DNA from: Prolixibacter bellariivorans ATCC BAA-1284
GTDB taxonomy: Bacteria; Bacteroidota; Bacteroidia; Bacteroidales; Prolixibacteraceae
Direction of reading: 5' to 3'
NCBI RefSeq assembly: GCF_000621705.1
Contig: NZ_JHXO01000012.1
Location: 124,001-188,000 of the forward strand
DNA length: 64,000 bases
Below are positions 8,784 through 18,093 of the stretch, one piece after another; within the stretch, counting starts at the first letter, position 1, and every line of letters starts with the position of its first letter. The notes beneath the pieces are model-generated. The model had not been told where the DNA came from, did not search any database, and saw nothing but the letters and a program-made list of their open reading frames with translations. The position numbers and the translations under genes were made by a program.

Positions 8784-10445
8784 TTACCAGAAATAGATGT
8801 AGAAACCAATAATGAAAGCAATCACAATCAATGAATTGATTACGTCCCATTTGTTCCAGCTAGCCCGGGTAAGAGCAACCTCCTCAGGAGATGATGAACG
8901 GAAATAAAGTCCTTTGATTTTTGCTGGATCTTTACCTTCGGTGAAGTAACTGATGATCACCATCAACAGAATAATGACAATAAACAAGGCAATCTCATAG
9001 TGCAACCAGTTTGGCGCTACAATGAATTTGAAGAAGAAGTTATTCGGATCGAATGAGCTGGCAAATATCTTCATAGCCAAACGCATCATTCCGAGGAAAA
9101 AGCCGATAACCAAGCCCCAGTAACCAGCGGCTGGAGTGGTCTTCTTGGAAACAACCCCCAACAGGAATACTGCGGCAATCCCGGGAGCTAACAATGACTG
9201 AACATCCTGCAGATACTGATATAGCACTTGACCCATGCCTTTCATTACCGGAATCCAGAGAATCCCCAGAACAACAATCACGGCGGTAGCAATTCGTCCT
9301 ACTCTTACCAATTGTTTTTCCGGGGCATTCGGACGGTATTTTTTGTAGAAGTCTACCGTGAAGAGCATAGCTGAAGAGTTGAAAAGAGACGCCAGAGAAC
9401 TCATCAGAGCCGCCAGAATACCTCCCACTACAACACCACGGAAACCTGCCGGCAACAATACTCTCACCAGCGTTGAAAATGCAGCATCACTACTTTTAAG
9501 TTCAATTAACCCTTTTTGAGCCAAAGCAAAAGCAATCATACCCGGAATCAGGAAAAGGAATACAGGCGTCAGTTTTAGGTATGCACCGAAAATAGAACCA
9601 CGGCGAGCCTGAGTCTGATCTCTTCCCGAAAGGACACGCTGTACAATGTACTGGTCGGTATTCCAATACCAGAAACCGATAATGGCCGACCCGAGTATCA
9701 CTCCTGTCCATGGAAACTCCGGGTCGTTGGCCGATCGAATCACACTAGCCATACTGTCACCTGTCGGTGTTTTTGCAGCACGGGTAATTTCCATCAGCTG
9801 ATCCCAACCACCAAGCATATGCAATCCCGTAACCAGAATTACAATGGAGCCAATTAGTAAGATGGGAGTCTGCAACACCGATGTATACAGCACGGCTTTC
9901 ATTCCTCCGAACGTAGTGTACAACCCGGTAATAACCACCAAGCCAATAGCACTTACCCAGAAGAAATCGATCTGTTCGCCAAAGACGGTTATGTATTGAA
10001 TGTCGAAAACACTTTTGAAAACCACACCTCCGGCATAAACCGTTACGGCCACTTTTGTCAACACATAACTTACCAGTGAAATGATGGAAAGAAAGGAACG
10101 GGATTTAGCATTGTAACGCCTTTCCAGGAATTCGGGCATGGTAAACACACCGCTTCGGGCGTAAAGCGGAACAAATAACCATCCCAACATTAAGATTAGC
10201 CATCCCTGCATTTCCCACGATGCCATTGCCATACCACTTTCAGCACCGGCACCGGCCAGTCCAACCAGGTGTTCAGAGCCAATATTGGATGCAAAAATGG
10301 ATGCACCAATCGCAATCCAGGTAGCATCGCGACCTGCCAAAAAGTAATCAGATGAGGTATCGTCCTTTTGCCTGATAACCCAGACAATAATCCCTATCAT
10401 CAACAGGAAGAACCCGCCCAATACGATCCAGTCTAATAAAGCCAT
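8784..10445 (-). CDS. sodium/solute symporter (SSS family), probable L-arabinose importer
   Basis: 553 residues with about 14 hydrophobic segments. SSS features are DYFLAGRDATWIAIGASIFASNIGSEHLVGLAGAG near the N-terminus (residues about 33-67), GFWYWNTDQYIVQRVLSGRD in the middle, and the SSLASLFNSSAMLFTVDFYKK segment that includes the Na+ site serines. It resembles SGLT/VSP-type sodium-sugar transporters. Substrate is inferred from context: it lies between the AraR-like regulator and araA. It would move L-arabinose across the inner membrane with Na+. Confidence 0.9.
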   Translation of the reverse strand: MALLDWIVLGGFFLLMIGIIVWVIRQKDDTSSDYFLAGRDATWIAIGASIFASNIGSEHLVGLAGAGAESGMAMASWEMQGWLILMLGWLFVPLYARSGVFTMPEFLERRYNAKSRSFLSIISLVSYVLTKVAVTVYAGGVVFKSVFDIQYITVFGEQIDFFWVSAIGLVVITGLYTTFGGMKAVLYTSVLQTPILLIGSIVILVTGLHMLGGWDQLMEITRAAKTPTGDSMASVIRSANDPEFPWTGVILGSAIIGFWYWNTDQYIVQRVLSGRDQTQARRGSIFGAYLKLTPVFLFLIPGMIAFALAQKGLIELKSSDAAFSTLVRVLLPAGFRGVVVGGILAALMSSLASLFNSSAMLFTVDFYKKYRPNAPEKQLVRVGRIATAVIVVLGILWIPVMKGMGQVLYQYLQDVQSLLAPGIAAVFLLGVVSKKTTPAAGYWGLVIGFFLGMMRLAMKIFASSFDPNNFFFKFIVAPNWLHYEIALFIVIILLMVIISYFTEGKDPAKIKGLYFRSSSPEEVALTRASWNKWDVINSLIVIAFIIGFYIYFW

Positions 10446-10539
10446 AATCTACGATTTAATTGTTTATTGGTTTATTTTTAATTTTCAAATGAAATTATAG
10501 GTCGTTTTGACTTTTATCGAGTTAAAAAAATATTCTTTA

Positions 10540-11223
10540 TCACAACTCAAATGAATAACCGCTTGCTTCATATTCTTCGTATCGCTCTTTGTTAAAGGCA
10601 TACAGATAAGCACCTTTCTTCGAATTGCTCATATCTTTTATTGGCAACCGATCCAGTAAATTCATCGAGATAATCTTACGGCGGAAATTGGCTGGCTCCA
10701 GTTTTTCCTGGTAAATGGCTTCATATAACAGCCGCAACTGGGTAATAGTAAATGTCTCAGGAAGCAGCTCAAATCCAATCGGTTGGTATTTCGCCCTCCT
10801 CTTCAGGCGCCTCAGTGCTTTGTCCACAATCTCCGAATGATCGAATACCAGGCTGGGAATCTCATTGATGGAGAACCACTGAGCACCATGCTTTTTCAAC
10901 AGGTCCTCCCGATAGTCCTGAATATTGATCAACGAGTAGTAAGCCATACTGACGACACGGGCTGCCGGATCGCGATCGACTTCAGAAAATGCGCTTAACT
11001 GCTCCATATAAATGTCACGCATACCTGTAATACGCGCCAATACACGATAAGCCGCATCATCGAGTGTTTCTTTCTTTTGCAGGAATCCACCCATCAGCGA
11101 CCAACTGCCTTTTTCCGGCTCAAAATCACGCTTATATAATAGAAGATTGAGATGTTCTCCGTCGAAACCAAAGATGACACAGTCGACGGCCAAATGGAAC
11201 ATATCTTTATCCGAATATGGCAT
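10540..11223 (-). CDS. araR: Nudix-related transcriptional regulator of arabinose use (AraR/NrtR-like)
   Basis: 227 residues. The N-terminal half (about 10-140) is a Nudix fold and the C-terminal half is a winged helix (about 150-215, including FTITQLRLLYEAIYQ). The Nudix box is degenerate: GGFLQKKETLDDAAYRVLAR keeps the framing Gly and Glu but lacks the REUXEE catalytic glutamates (RVLARI instead). It should therefore bind a ligand rather than hydrolyse one. Bacteroides AraR (BT0354) is a characterised member of this class that controls arabinose genes. Being first in the cluster, 94 bases before the symporter, supports that role. A dyad at 11246-11264 just upstream may be its operator. Confidence 0.85.
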   Translation of the reverse strand: MPYSDKDMFHLAVDCVIFGFDGEHLNLLLYKRDFEPEKGSWSLMGGFLQKKETLDDAAYRVLARITGMRDIYMEQLSAFSEVDRDPAARVVSMAYYSLINIQDYREDLLKKHGAQWFSINEIPSLVFDHSEIVDKALRRLKRRAKYQPIGFELLPETFTITQLRLLYEAIYQEKLEPANFRRKIISMNLLDRLPIKDMSNSKKGAYLYAFNKERYEEYEASGYSFEL

Positions 11224-11245
11224 AGTTCAGTTTTATTGGTGCAAC

Positions 11246-11264
11246 AAATGTCATATTTACATTT
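11246..11264. promoter_or_regulatory. candidate operator dyad upstream of araR
   Basis: AAATGT and ACATTT are separated by 7 bases and centred about 32 bases upstream of the regulator start. The 310-base gap to the Rrf2 gene holds this dyad, AT-rich promoter-like sequence and the Rrf2 terminator, and nothing else I recognise. Assignment to AraR is inference; I did not find a second clear copy before the symporter. Confidence 0.4.
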
Positions 11265-11473
11265 ATTGTTTGCAAATAAATTTTTAAATTTTTTGAAAAA
11301 CATGTTAAAGAATACTTAAGTACAAAGGGATTTGTAAGGTAGGTGTTAAGAATGGCAAGGAGGATTATTTGTTCTTAATATCCATTCAGGAATAAAATTA
11401 AGAATCAATAATACATTTATTAAATACAGAAGAAATACCTGAAGAGAAAATCAATTGACAAACCTCTTTTGTA

Positions 11474-11509
11474 TAAAAAAACCCGAAACACATGAAGCGT
11501 GTTCCGGGC
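11474..11509 (-). terminator. terminator of the Rrf2-family gene
   Basis: On the minus strand, CCCGGAACACGC pairs with GTGTTTCGGG through a short loop and is followed by seven T. It starts about 25 bases beyond the Rrf2 stop codon. Confidence 0.8.
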
Positions 11510-11533
11510 AATATCATTAACAGAATAATCAGC

Positions 11534-11986
11534 TTAACCGACAAGACGATTCAAAACAGCTTTTCGGTTCATCACCTTCTGCGCAAGCGAATAAATGGTT
11601 TCTGTTTTTACCATCTTGTAAAAACCATCGCGCAACGGCAAATATTCGTGATGCATGGGACATGGCAATTTATCATCACAATTGGCCAAACCAAATCCAC
11701 ACCGGGAGAATAACTGATTGTCCCCAGTCTTTTTAATCACCTCGTAAAGTGTTGGCGAGTGCACAGAATCTAGTTCCTCGAAGTAAAAGCCCCCTCCCCG
11801 ACCTTTGACCGAAGAGAGCAAACGGGCTCTCACCAGGTTCTGTAAAATCTTTCCGGTATATGGAACCGGACTCTCAATCTCCCGCGCTACTTCACGAAAT
11901 CCGGGCGTTTTCCCTTCCAGATTCCTAATACAAATGTACACTAATGCCCTAATGGCATATTCTGTCGCTCTTCCCAACATACCCAC
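11534..11986 (-). CDS. Rrf2-family transcriptional regulator with a three-cysteine motif
   Basis: 150 residues, the usual Rrf2 length. The N-terminal winged helix (MLGRATEYAIRALVYI, then GKILQNLVRARLLSSVKG and the RGGGF wing) is typical. The C-terminal part has three cysteines spaced C-x7-C-x6-C (RCGFGLANCDDKLPCPMH). This is the region where IscR, NsrR and RsrR carry Fe-S ligands, so an Fe-S or redox sensor is likely. No target gene is adjacent, and it is monocistronic with its own terminator. The closest functional analogue cannot be decided from sequence alone. Confidence 0.88.
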   Translation of the reverse strand: MGMLGRATEYAIRALVYICIRNLEGKTPGFREVAREIESPVPYTGKILQNLVRARLLSSVKGRGGGFYFEELDSVHSPTLYEVIKKTGDNQLFSRCGFGLANCDDKLPCPMHHEYLPLRDGFYKMVKTETIYSLAQKVMNRKAVLNRLVG

Positions 11987-12128
11987 AATTTTAGTGTATT
12001 AACCCTTCAATTCAACGATGGTTCAATTCAATCACCAAACCTTTTCCTCGCATCCTCCAGTATTGTTATCGTAGGAGTGATAGATCATTTTTGCCAGCTC
12101 GTTTAGTTTAGCCATAATGGCTGGCAAG

Positions 12129-12809
12129 TTAGTTATTTGTTTCAGCGTTGTTTAGTTCAACTTTACCCAGACGCTCCAATTTGTCTGAAGCAGCCATCCC
12201 ATTGGGATTACAACCGGGTTTTCCTTCCGGAATACCGATTCCCAGTTTCTGGTAATGTGCTACCCAGGTGGAATCGAACTGCCCGGTCTTCGGATTCTTA
12301 AAAGTCATGGGATTTAGTTTGAATACCGAATCAGAAGCAAAAATCGTATACACAAACTCCGAGCAGTAATATCCCGTATCCGGAAGAATATACGTGTAAT
12401 TGTAAGGCTGTCCGAGCAATTGTTCTGCCCGCTTCATCGCCTCCGGTATGAATTGACGGAACGGCGCTTTCAACCGATAGGCCACCACTTCCGATTTTTC
12501 CCCATCAGGATGTAAAAAGGAATCGAGCGGCTGGCGGAACACGCCGTGCTTCGGCTCCGAATTCAACACATAAATGCCATCCGGTCCCACTTCGGCAATT
12601 CCCATGTGACTGAAATGCGTTGCCTTTCCGGTTTGTGTTACCTTGTCGATAGCCTGCGACAAATTGGCATCGGCAGCTCCCCTGAAGAGAATATCACCGG
12701 TACGCAATTCAACCTCATTCTGCTTTGGTTTGCATCCGGCCCAGCCACTGATAAATACAAGTGTCAGTACATACATCAGAAAACGATAAGTAGTACGCAT
12801 AAAATTCAT
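12129..12809 (-). CDS. YiiX/YebB-like NlpC/P60-superfamily lipoprotein
   Basis: About 226 residues from the chosen ATG at 12809; another ATG lies at 12800 and an upstream in-frame one at 12839. I prefer 12809 or 12800 because they give a normal lipoprotein signal ending GWAGC. The body carries the permuted papain-like motifs of YiiX-type proteins: RTGDILFRG, the histidine in THFSHMGI, and the catalytic cysteine in GYYCSEFVYTIF. Such proteins are putative amidases or peptidases acting on lipid or peptidoglycan-linked substrates; the substrate is unknown. It is monocistronic. Confidence 0.8.
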   Translation of the reverse strand: MNFMRTTYRFLMYVLTLVFISGWAGCKPKQNEVELRTGDILFRGAADANLSQAIDKVTQTGKATHFSHMGIAEVGPDGIYVLNSEPKHGVFRQPLDSFLHPDGEKSEVVAYRLKAPFRQFIPEAMKRAEQLLGQPYNYTYILPDTGYYCSEFVYTIFASDSVFKLNPMTFKNPKTGQFDSTWVAHYQKLGIGIPEGKPGCNPNGMAASDKLERLGKVELNNAETNN

Positions 12810-13048
12810 GCTAATTAATAACTCGACAAATGTAATCACCCACGTGATGAAATGAAAACTGAAGAAGAACTACCCTAATTAACCGCACGATTCATCAACA
12901 ATTAATACCCTGAAAACGTTATCATTATATACATCCGGGACATATAAAGTCCGATTGATATTTACCGGCCGGAGATTCGCCTTCACTTTCCCGGTTTAAC
13001 CGGAAAAACAGCCTCCGGTCGTATCAACCAACCTAAAACACCGAAACT

Positions 13049-13879
13049 ATGAGCAACTGGACGATATTAAAACCTTTTGGAAAAGACGAACTGGAAGCCA
13101 TGTATGAACTGCATCATGCGGTTCAGTTCATTGCACTCGCCGGTGAACACCTGGTTGAAAAGCGGCATCACGACGATCACCGCAGCATGTTCTGGCATCA
13201 CGACGGCTTCTTCTACGGTGAAAACATTAAAGTACATCACGAATACCACCATGTCGGCCTCGATGTAACCAGCTTCACCCTCATCCTCCTCGATGAATAT
13301 TTGCATATCCTGAAAAAGGTACCGCTAACCGGATTAACAAAAACAGAGGTGCTGGCACGATTCAAATCCATGCTCCACCACCATCAGCTGGATGATGACG
13401 CGATTCAATTTCCGGTAGACAAAAACACACCCACTAAACTGGATGATGATTTTACGTTTGGTCAGCATTCCGGACATGCCCTTTGGCAGAATATCGCCTT
13501 ACGCAACAATACCACTATCGCGTTGGAAAAGGTACTCAAACAGTTTGAGCATACCGGGGAAATCAGAACATGGCCGCAGCATTTTAATACCGAAACCATT
13601 ATTCCGATGCGACGGGAATCACATGGCGAACTGCTTCGCTCCATTTCTGTCGGTTTGGCCGCGCCGGGGAACCAGGTAAAAGAACCTCATTTTTATGTGA
13701 TTTTGCGAAAAGACCAACCCGATGTAACACCCGGCAGAGATTCCAATGCTCCCGGCCAGTGGTTGCTGGAAAATCAAACACACCGGATACTCTTGCTGTC
13801 GGAGGTTATTAGATCCGACGATCAACAGGAACTGGTTGACCGGTTTTTCGCTGAAAGTGTAGAGATATTTCTGCCCTGA
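13049..13879 (+). CDS. uncharacterised histidine-rich cytoplasmic protein
   Basis: 276 residues with no signal peptide or membrane segment. Residues about 20-75 are very rich in histidine (HHAVQF, EKRHHDDHRSMFWHHDGFF, KVHHEYHHVGLD), then MLHHHQLDDD at about 110. These could form a metal site, but the spacing matches no family I know. The second half is a mixed alpha/beta sequence (PHFYVILRKDQPD, QTHRILLLSEV). It converges on the FUSC gene with a 9-base gap between the stops. I do not recognise the family and assign no function. Confidence 0.75.
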   Translation: MSNWTILKPFGKDELEAMYELHHAVQFIALAGEHLVEKRHHDDHRSMFWHHDGFFYGENIKVHHEYHHVGLDVTSFTLILLDEYLHILKKVPLTGLTKTEVLARFKSMLHHHQLDDDAIQFPVDKNTPTKLDDDFTFGQHSGHALWQNIALRNNTTIALEKVLKQFEHTGEIRTWPQHFNTETIIPMRRESHGELLRSISVGLAAPGNQVKEPHFYVILRKDQPDVTPGRDSNAPGQWLLENQTHRILLLSEVIRSDDQQELVDRFFAESVEIFLP

Positions 13880-13888
13880 TTCGCCAAC

Positions 13889-16024
13889 CTAATGGGAAAT
13901 GCCGACAGATGCATCCAGCAATTGATCAGTGACTTCGGCAATATTATACAGTAAAATCAACTGTTGCCGGTTCGTTCCTTCATCCAGTTCGGAAAGGCGT
14001 TTGTTCAGATGCTCCAAAATCGGACTCACTCTGCAAGTAGGCTTAACCTTTAGATCGCCTCCAAGCCATTGACTGGCTTCCACCAAGGCTTCCTCAATTT
14101 TCACAGCGAATTGCTCCATTTCCGGATTGATGAATTGCTGAATATCGCGATGCGCTCCCAACGCTGAAAGATAGGACAGCAACGCGTGATTCAGATAGGT
14201 AAGCCGGAACGCCTGCTGCCTGAAGCGTTGCTGCCGTTTGGGTTCCACCTGCATATCCTGCCAGGCCATGGCCAATGCATTATCCGCCTGATGCGCCTGT
14301 CTGCGGGCAATCCGGTAATCCAGGTCATCTTCTTCCGAGAGACGGTATTCTTTCAGAATTGCTTTGAAGTAGGCGGTGTTTTTCGACAATGCCTCGGAAA
14401 TCAATCCGGGTAACCGTTTGTATTGCCAGTCAGGCCAGAGTATTCTCACCGAAACGATTGCCAATGCCGCTCCCAATACTGTATCCAACATACGCGGGCC
14501 CATCATGGCAACGCCCTTTCCCGATAGGAGATTAAAAGCGCCCAGAACAAACATCGTGATAAAGATAACGGCGATATAATAGCGTTTTCGCATCCAGATA
14601 AAGAAGTAAAAAGCAGCTACTAACATTAATACCAGTTGCCCCATTTGCGTTGGAAGAATCTGAACCACCAACACGCCGGCAGCCACGCCCATAAACGTTC
14701 CCAGGATACGCTGAAACAGTCTTCTACGCGTTTCGCTGTAACTGGGCTGGCACACGAATAAACTGGTTAGTAAAATCCACTCTCCCTTTTCGATGTGCAA
14801 CCACTGCATCAATCCATAACCAATAACAAAACAGGTGCTCAATCGAACAGCATGCCGTAACCGGGGATGACGCCAATGCAATTGCGCTTTCAGGCGTTCC
14901 CACAAAGTACGGGTATCCCGGGCCAGACGTGGAATATATTTTCGTTGCGAAATATCCTTCAGATTCAGTAAGGCGCGATGCGATTGCGTCAGGTTATGAA
15001 GCAATAACGAAAGTCCCTGCCTTGTGGATTCAGGACGTTGTTGAATTTGATCATTTAGCGCATTAACAATCCAGTTCAGCGAAACAGGATGCCGGTACGG
15101 GACACCAGTCAAAAGATTATCGGCGAGTCGACGGGTTGCCTGTGCCAGTTGCAACAGTAACTGACCGAAACCTTCCATCAATGCTTCGTTGTCCGGGTTG
15201 CCACTGAGCAATTCATAGCGTTCGTGACTGGAGGCCGCCCGCTCGTGCAGACTTTGCAACAACATAAACCGGCGAAGGTAAGGCACCAGTTCGGTCTGAT
15301 CGTCCAACGCATCGGCATAACTGTTCAATACCTCTTTCGTGCGCTCCAGGGCATTCACCATTTCAATATTCAGCACTGCCAAACGGTGACGAATCGTCGT
15401 CTGCTTTTCCGCATCGCTCGGAAACAGGCGGGCTTTTTCTTCCAGGTATGCCGAAAGGGCTAAATAACCCCGGGCCAACTGTTCTTCCAGTAACCGCCAG
15501 GGATGACGATACAACAAGGCCAGAGAAAGCAGTCCGTAACCCAATGCACCGGCTGGCAAAAGAATGGGCTGCCAGTAGGGCGCAGGACGCAATGAATCAC
15601 CCAGCATCGTATAGATGGCAATCAGTACGGCACCAAAGCTGACGCCGCGATATCGTTCGCCTAAGCCGCCAATTAAAATGAAGAGCACGGTAGACCCGGC
15701 CAGACCTATTGCAAACAACCACGGAACAGGCCGTAAGATTTCAACAGAAGCGCTGGAAACGACAAAACTAAGTACGGTAAGAATCAAAGCTTTGATCCGC
15801 CCTTTGGGATGGTCGTCTGTTTCGGCCAGTGCGCCCGCTAAAGCGCCCAATGCCAGCGTTATTCCAAAATAGGCATAGCCCGTGAGTACAAACGGAACCG
15901 AGAGCAAAGCCATAGAAATCGTAGCCTTCAGCGCCATCAACCGATCGGGATACCGCCAGAAGGTCTGACGCAAAGGTTCGTACCAAACTCTATTTTTTAG
16001 CTGTTGCCACATTTCCCTAAACAA
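13889..16024 (-). CDS. FUSC-family inner-membrane protein (YccS/YhfK-like)
   Basis: 711 residues with two membrane blocks of several helices each (residues about 30-165 and 400-520), separated by a long helical soluble region and followed by a second soluble tail. This duplicated arrangement, with KATISMALLSVPFVLTGYAYFG in the first block and FVCQPSYSETRRRLFQRILGTFMGV in the second, is typical of YccS/FUSC proteins related to the AaeB efflux subunit. The QPSYSETR-x-R-x-GT motif is a family hallmark. Substrate is unknown; aromatic acid export is only a possibility. It is apparently monocistronic. Confidence 0.88.
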   Translation of the reverse strand: MFREMWQQLKNRVWYEPLRQTFWRYPDRLMALKATISMALLSVPFVLTGYAYFGITLALGALAGALAETDDHPKGRIKALILTVLSFVVSSASVEILRPVPWLFAIGLAGSTVLFILIGGLGERYRGVSFGAVLIAIYTMLGDSLRPAPYWQPILLPAGALGYGLLSLALLYRHPWRLLEEQLARGYLALSAYLEEKARLFPSDAEKQTTIRHRLAVLNIEMVNALERTKEVLNSYADALDDQTELVPYLRRFMLLQSLHERAASSHERYELLSGNPDNEALMEGFGQLLLQLAQATRRLADNLLTGVPYRHPVSLNWIVNALNDQIQQRPESTRQGLSLLLHNLTQSHRALLNLKDISQRKYIPRLARDTRTLWERLKAQLHWRHPRLRHAVRLSTCFVIGYGLMQWLHIEKGEWILLTSLFVCQPSYSETRRRLFQRILGTFMGVAAGVLVVQILPTQMGQLVLMLVAAFYFFIWMRKRYYIAVIFITMFVLGAFNLLSGKGVAMMGPRMLDTVLGAALAIVSVRILWPDWQYKRLPGLISEALSKNTAYFKAILKEYRLSEEDDLDYRIARRQAHQADNALAMAWQDMQVEPKRQQRFRQQAFRLTYLNHALLSYLSALGAHRDIQQFINPEMEQFAVKIEEALVEASQWLGGDLKVKPTCRVSPILEHLNKRLSELDEGTNRQQLILLYNIAEVTDQLLDASVGISH

Positions 16025-16495
16025 AATAATATCAGTTGAATATATCGATTTTCAATCAATCTGCCGGCAAAAATATAAAATCAGTGACGGAACCGGATAC
16101 GCCCAAATCCAACTTGATAAAATGATAACGCCCCGTTAACCTCCTCATGACACCTGAAAAACAAAATGGTTTCAAATCCTGAAAAAACATAAATGTCGGA
16201 CTTATAAACCGTTTAAAATTGATTCAGTTTTTTTGGGACTCCCGTTTGGGTCGGGGCAAAACAAAAACGGAGAAAACAGAGGTACCATAACTTTTCTTCA
16301 GAGAAATCTAAACGGTTTCTTATATTCACCATACACTAAAACTGAAGGCTTTTAATGCCTTAATCATTCATTAAACCAATATTATTTATCATATTTACAA
16401 CAAATATTTGAATCATCCGTTTGTTTATTATCTAAAAACTTCTTTTAGAGAGCATTGAACATTGCCAACCGGCAAGGGACTATAATGAGGGAATA
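16025..16495. other. intergenic stretch without recognised feature
   Basis: The 471-base gap between the divergent FUSC and DUF5700 genes is AT-rich with short palindromic patches. I see no gene, repeat family or convincing terminator. It presumably holds the two divergent promoters. Confidence 0.5.
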
Positions 16496-17656
16496 ATGAT
16501 AGGCAGAATTCTTTTTCTTTTCACCTTTCTTTTGTTCAGTGCACAACTATCCGCTCAAGTTATCAGGTATAATACTGTCGATTTTTCAGGAATGGCTCCA
16601 TTCTGGCAAGTTGAATCAGCGTTGATAAAAGATACCGAACCCGAGCCGGGTGAATGGAATGCTCTCTTCAGTGCTCCTGCTTACCAAATATTAATGGCCG
16701 GTGGATTTTCACAAAAGGATTTTGAAAGTCAACTGCGACTAGCGCTCATGCCGTCGTTGGACTCGGTGCTAAATGAAGAACTGGAAAAGAATAACCGGGA
16801 AAGCACCTTACTGCGCCATATTATGCAGATAAAGGGTAACGAAAAAAAATTGAAAGAGCTACAATCCAATCTGCAGAAAGCACAACTGATTAAGACAGCT
16901 TTATCGATGGCAAAGGAACTCCTGCCCGATAGTTTTCTTTATGCCAGAGCCTTGCCACCGGTATCGTTCATTATTCGCGATAAAGCCATATCCCGCGCGC
17001 CAACAGGCGTTATCATCGACCTCCTCTTCAGTATGGATTTCGAGGCGTATGTTCCTTATTTAATTGCGCATGAAGCGTATCACTTTTACCGGAATAAAAT
17101 TAAAGTTTCCAACTTACCGGGCCCGGGTCAACCCGATTATCCGATTATACAGATGCTGACGCAAATGGAAACGGAAGGAATTGCCGACCAAATTGACAAG
17201 AAGAAATTCTTTCTTAACAGAGGCCTCTTTGCCGGTTCTGAATGGGCCAGATCCTATCAACATTATCTCGCCAAATCTCCGAAAACCATTCGCCAACTGG
17301 ATGAGTACTTTATCCGGATGGCTACTGTTCCCAAGAGTGATTCGAAAATTATACAGGATTTAATCCCCATGAACGGACACCCAACCGGCTATTATATGGC
17401 TAACGCGATTATGGAGAAAATGGGCAAACGAACCTTAATTAAACAAACAGCTAATCCTTTTGCCTTCATTCGTCTTTATCAACGTGTTGCCCTGAAAGAC
17501 AAAAAACATTATCCTCCGTTTTCATCGATTACCATGCAATACCTTCATAAACTCGAACAGAAATATTATCTGCCTAAGAAACCTGAACAACCCAAACAAA
17601 AGTCGAGTCCCAAACTCATGTGGTACGAAAAGGACAAAGTGATGAACAACTGGTAG
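16496..17656 (+). CDS. putative zinc-dependent peptidase (DUF5700-like), secreted
   Basis: 386 residues with a Sec signal ending LSAQ at about residue 21. In the middle, YLIAHEAYHFYRNK contains an HExxH zinc-peptidase motif (HEAYH), and MLTQMETEGIADQIDK about 40 residues later offers a Glu as the third ligand. This arrangement fits the DUF5700 putative Zn-dependent proteases of Bacteroidota. The protein should act in the periplasm or on the surface; its substrate is unknown. It is flanked by long gaps and appears monocistronic. Confidence 0.8.
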   Translation: MIGRILFLFTFLLFSAQLSAQVIRYNTVDFSGMAPFWQVESALIKDTEPEPGEWNALFSAPAYQILMAGGFSQKDFESQLRLALMPSLDSVLNEELEKNNRESTLLRHIMQIKGNEKKLKELQSNLQKAQLIKTALSMAKELLPDSFLYARALPPVSFIIRDKAISRAPTGVIIDLLFSMDFEAYVPYLIAHEAYHFYRNKIKVSNLPGPGQPDYPIIQMLTQMETEGIADQIDKKKFFLNRGLFAGSEWARSYQHYLAKSPKTIRQLDEYFIRMATVPKSDSKIIQDLIPMNGHPTGYYMANAIMEKMGKRTLIKQTANPFAFIRLYQRVALKDKKHYPPFSSITMQYLHKLEQKYYLPKKPEQPKQKSSPKLMWYEKDKVMNNW

Positions 17657-17817
17657 CAAGCATGCTATACAACGGCGGGTTGAATCAAGCACCGTTGGAA
17701 TGATCCGAAAACCATTCAGGGCCTAACACCTCATTCTCTTGACACAAAGACGAAAAGATATGTAACTTTCTTTTATCTAACTACTTCGAATATATGTTCT
17801 GAATAACCACAAACGTC

Positions 17818-18081
17818 ATGGAAATCGCACTCATAATTATCGGTTTGGGAGCCGTCATCGGCTACGTCGCATCAGCCATTTTTATTTTCGACTATGTGAA
17901 TGAGCGTATCCATAAACGAAAACACTTTGGGTTCATCAACCTGTTTATCTTTTCGTACGTGAAGCACTACAAACAGTTGACACGGGAGGAAAAGGGCAAA
18001 ACAGGCCGATTGTTTTACCTGTGGATACTCTCCATTAATGTGGCACTGGTTTGTTTTATTCTCTTCCTGATTTTTCGCTGA
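17818..18081 (+). CDS. small two-helix membrane protein, unknown
   Basis: 87 residues. One transmembrane helix lies at about 4-26 (IALIIIGLGAVIGYVASAIF) and a second at the C-terminus (LWILSINVALVCFILFLIF), with a basic cytoplasmic loop (NERIHKRKHFGF, REEKGKTGR) between. No family is recognised. It ends 12 bases before the convergent FAH-family stop. Confidence 0.6.
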   Translation: MEIALIIIGLGAVIGYVASAIFIFDYVNERIHKRKHFGFINLFIFSYVKHYKQLTREEKGKTGRLFYLWILSINVALVCFILFLIFR

Positions 18082-18093
18082 GACAGCACTAGT

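Noticed and set aside
12938-12953. GGAC-ATATAAA-GTCC dyad as an operator before the histidine-rich protein gene
   Set aside because: Short arms and no second copy that matches well; not enough to support a site.
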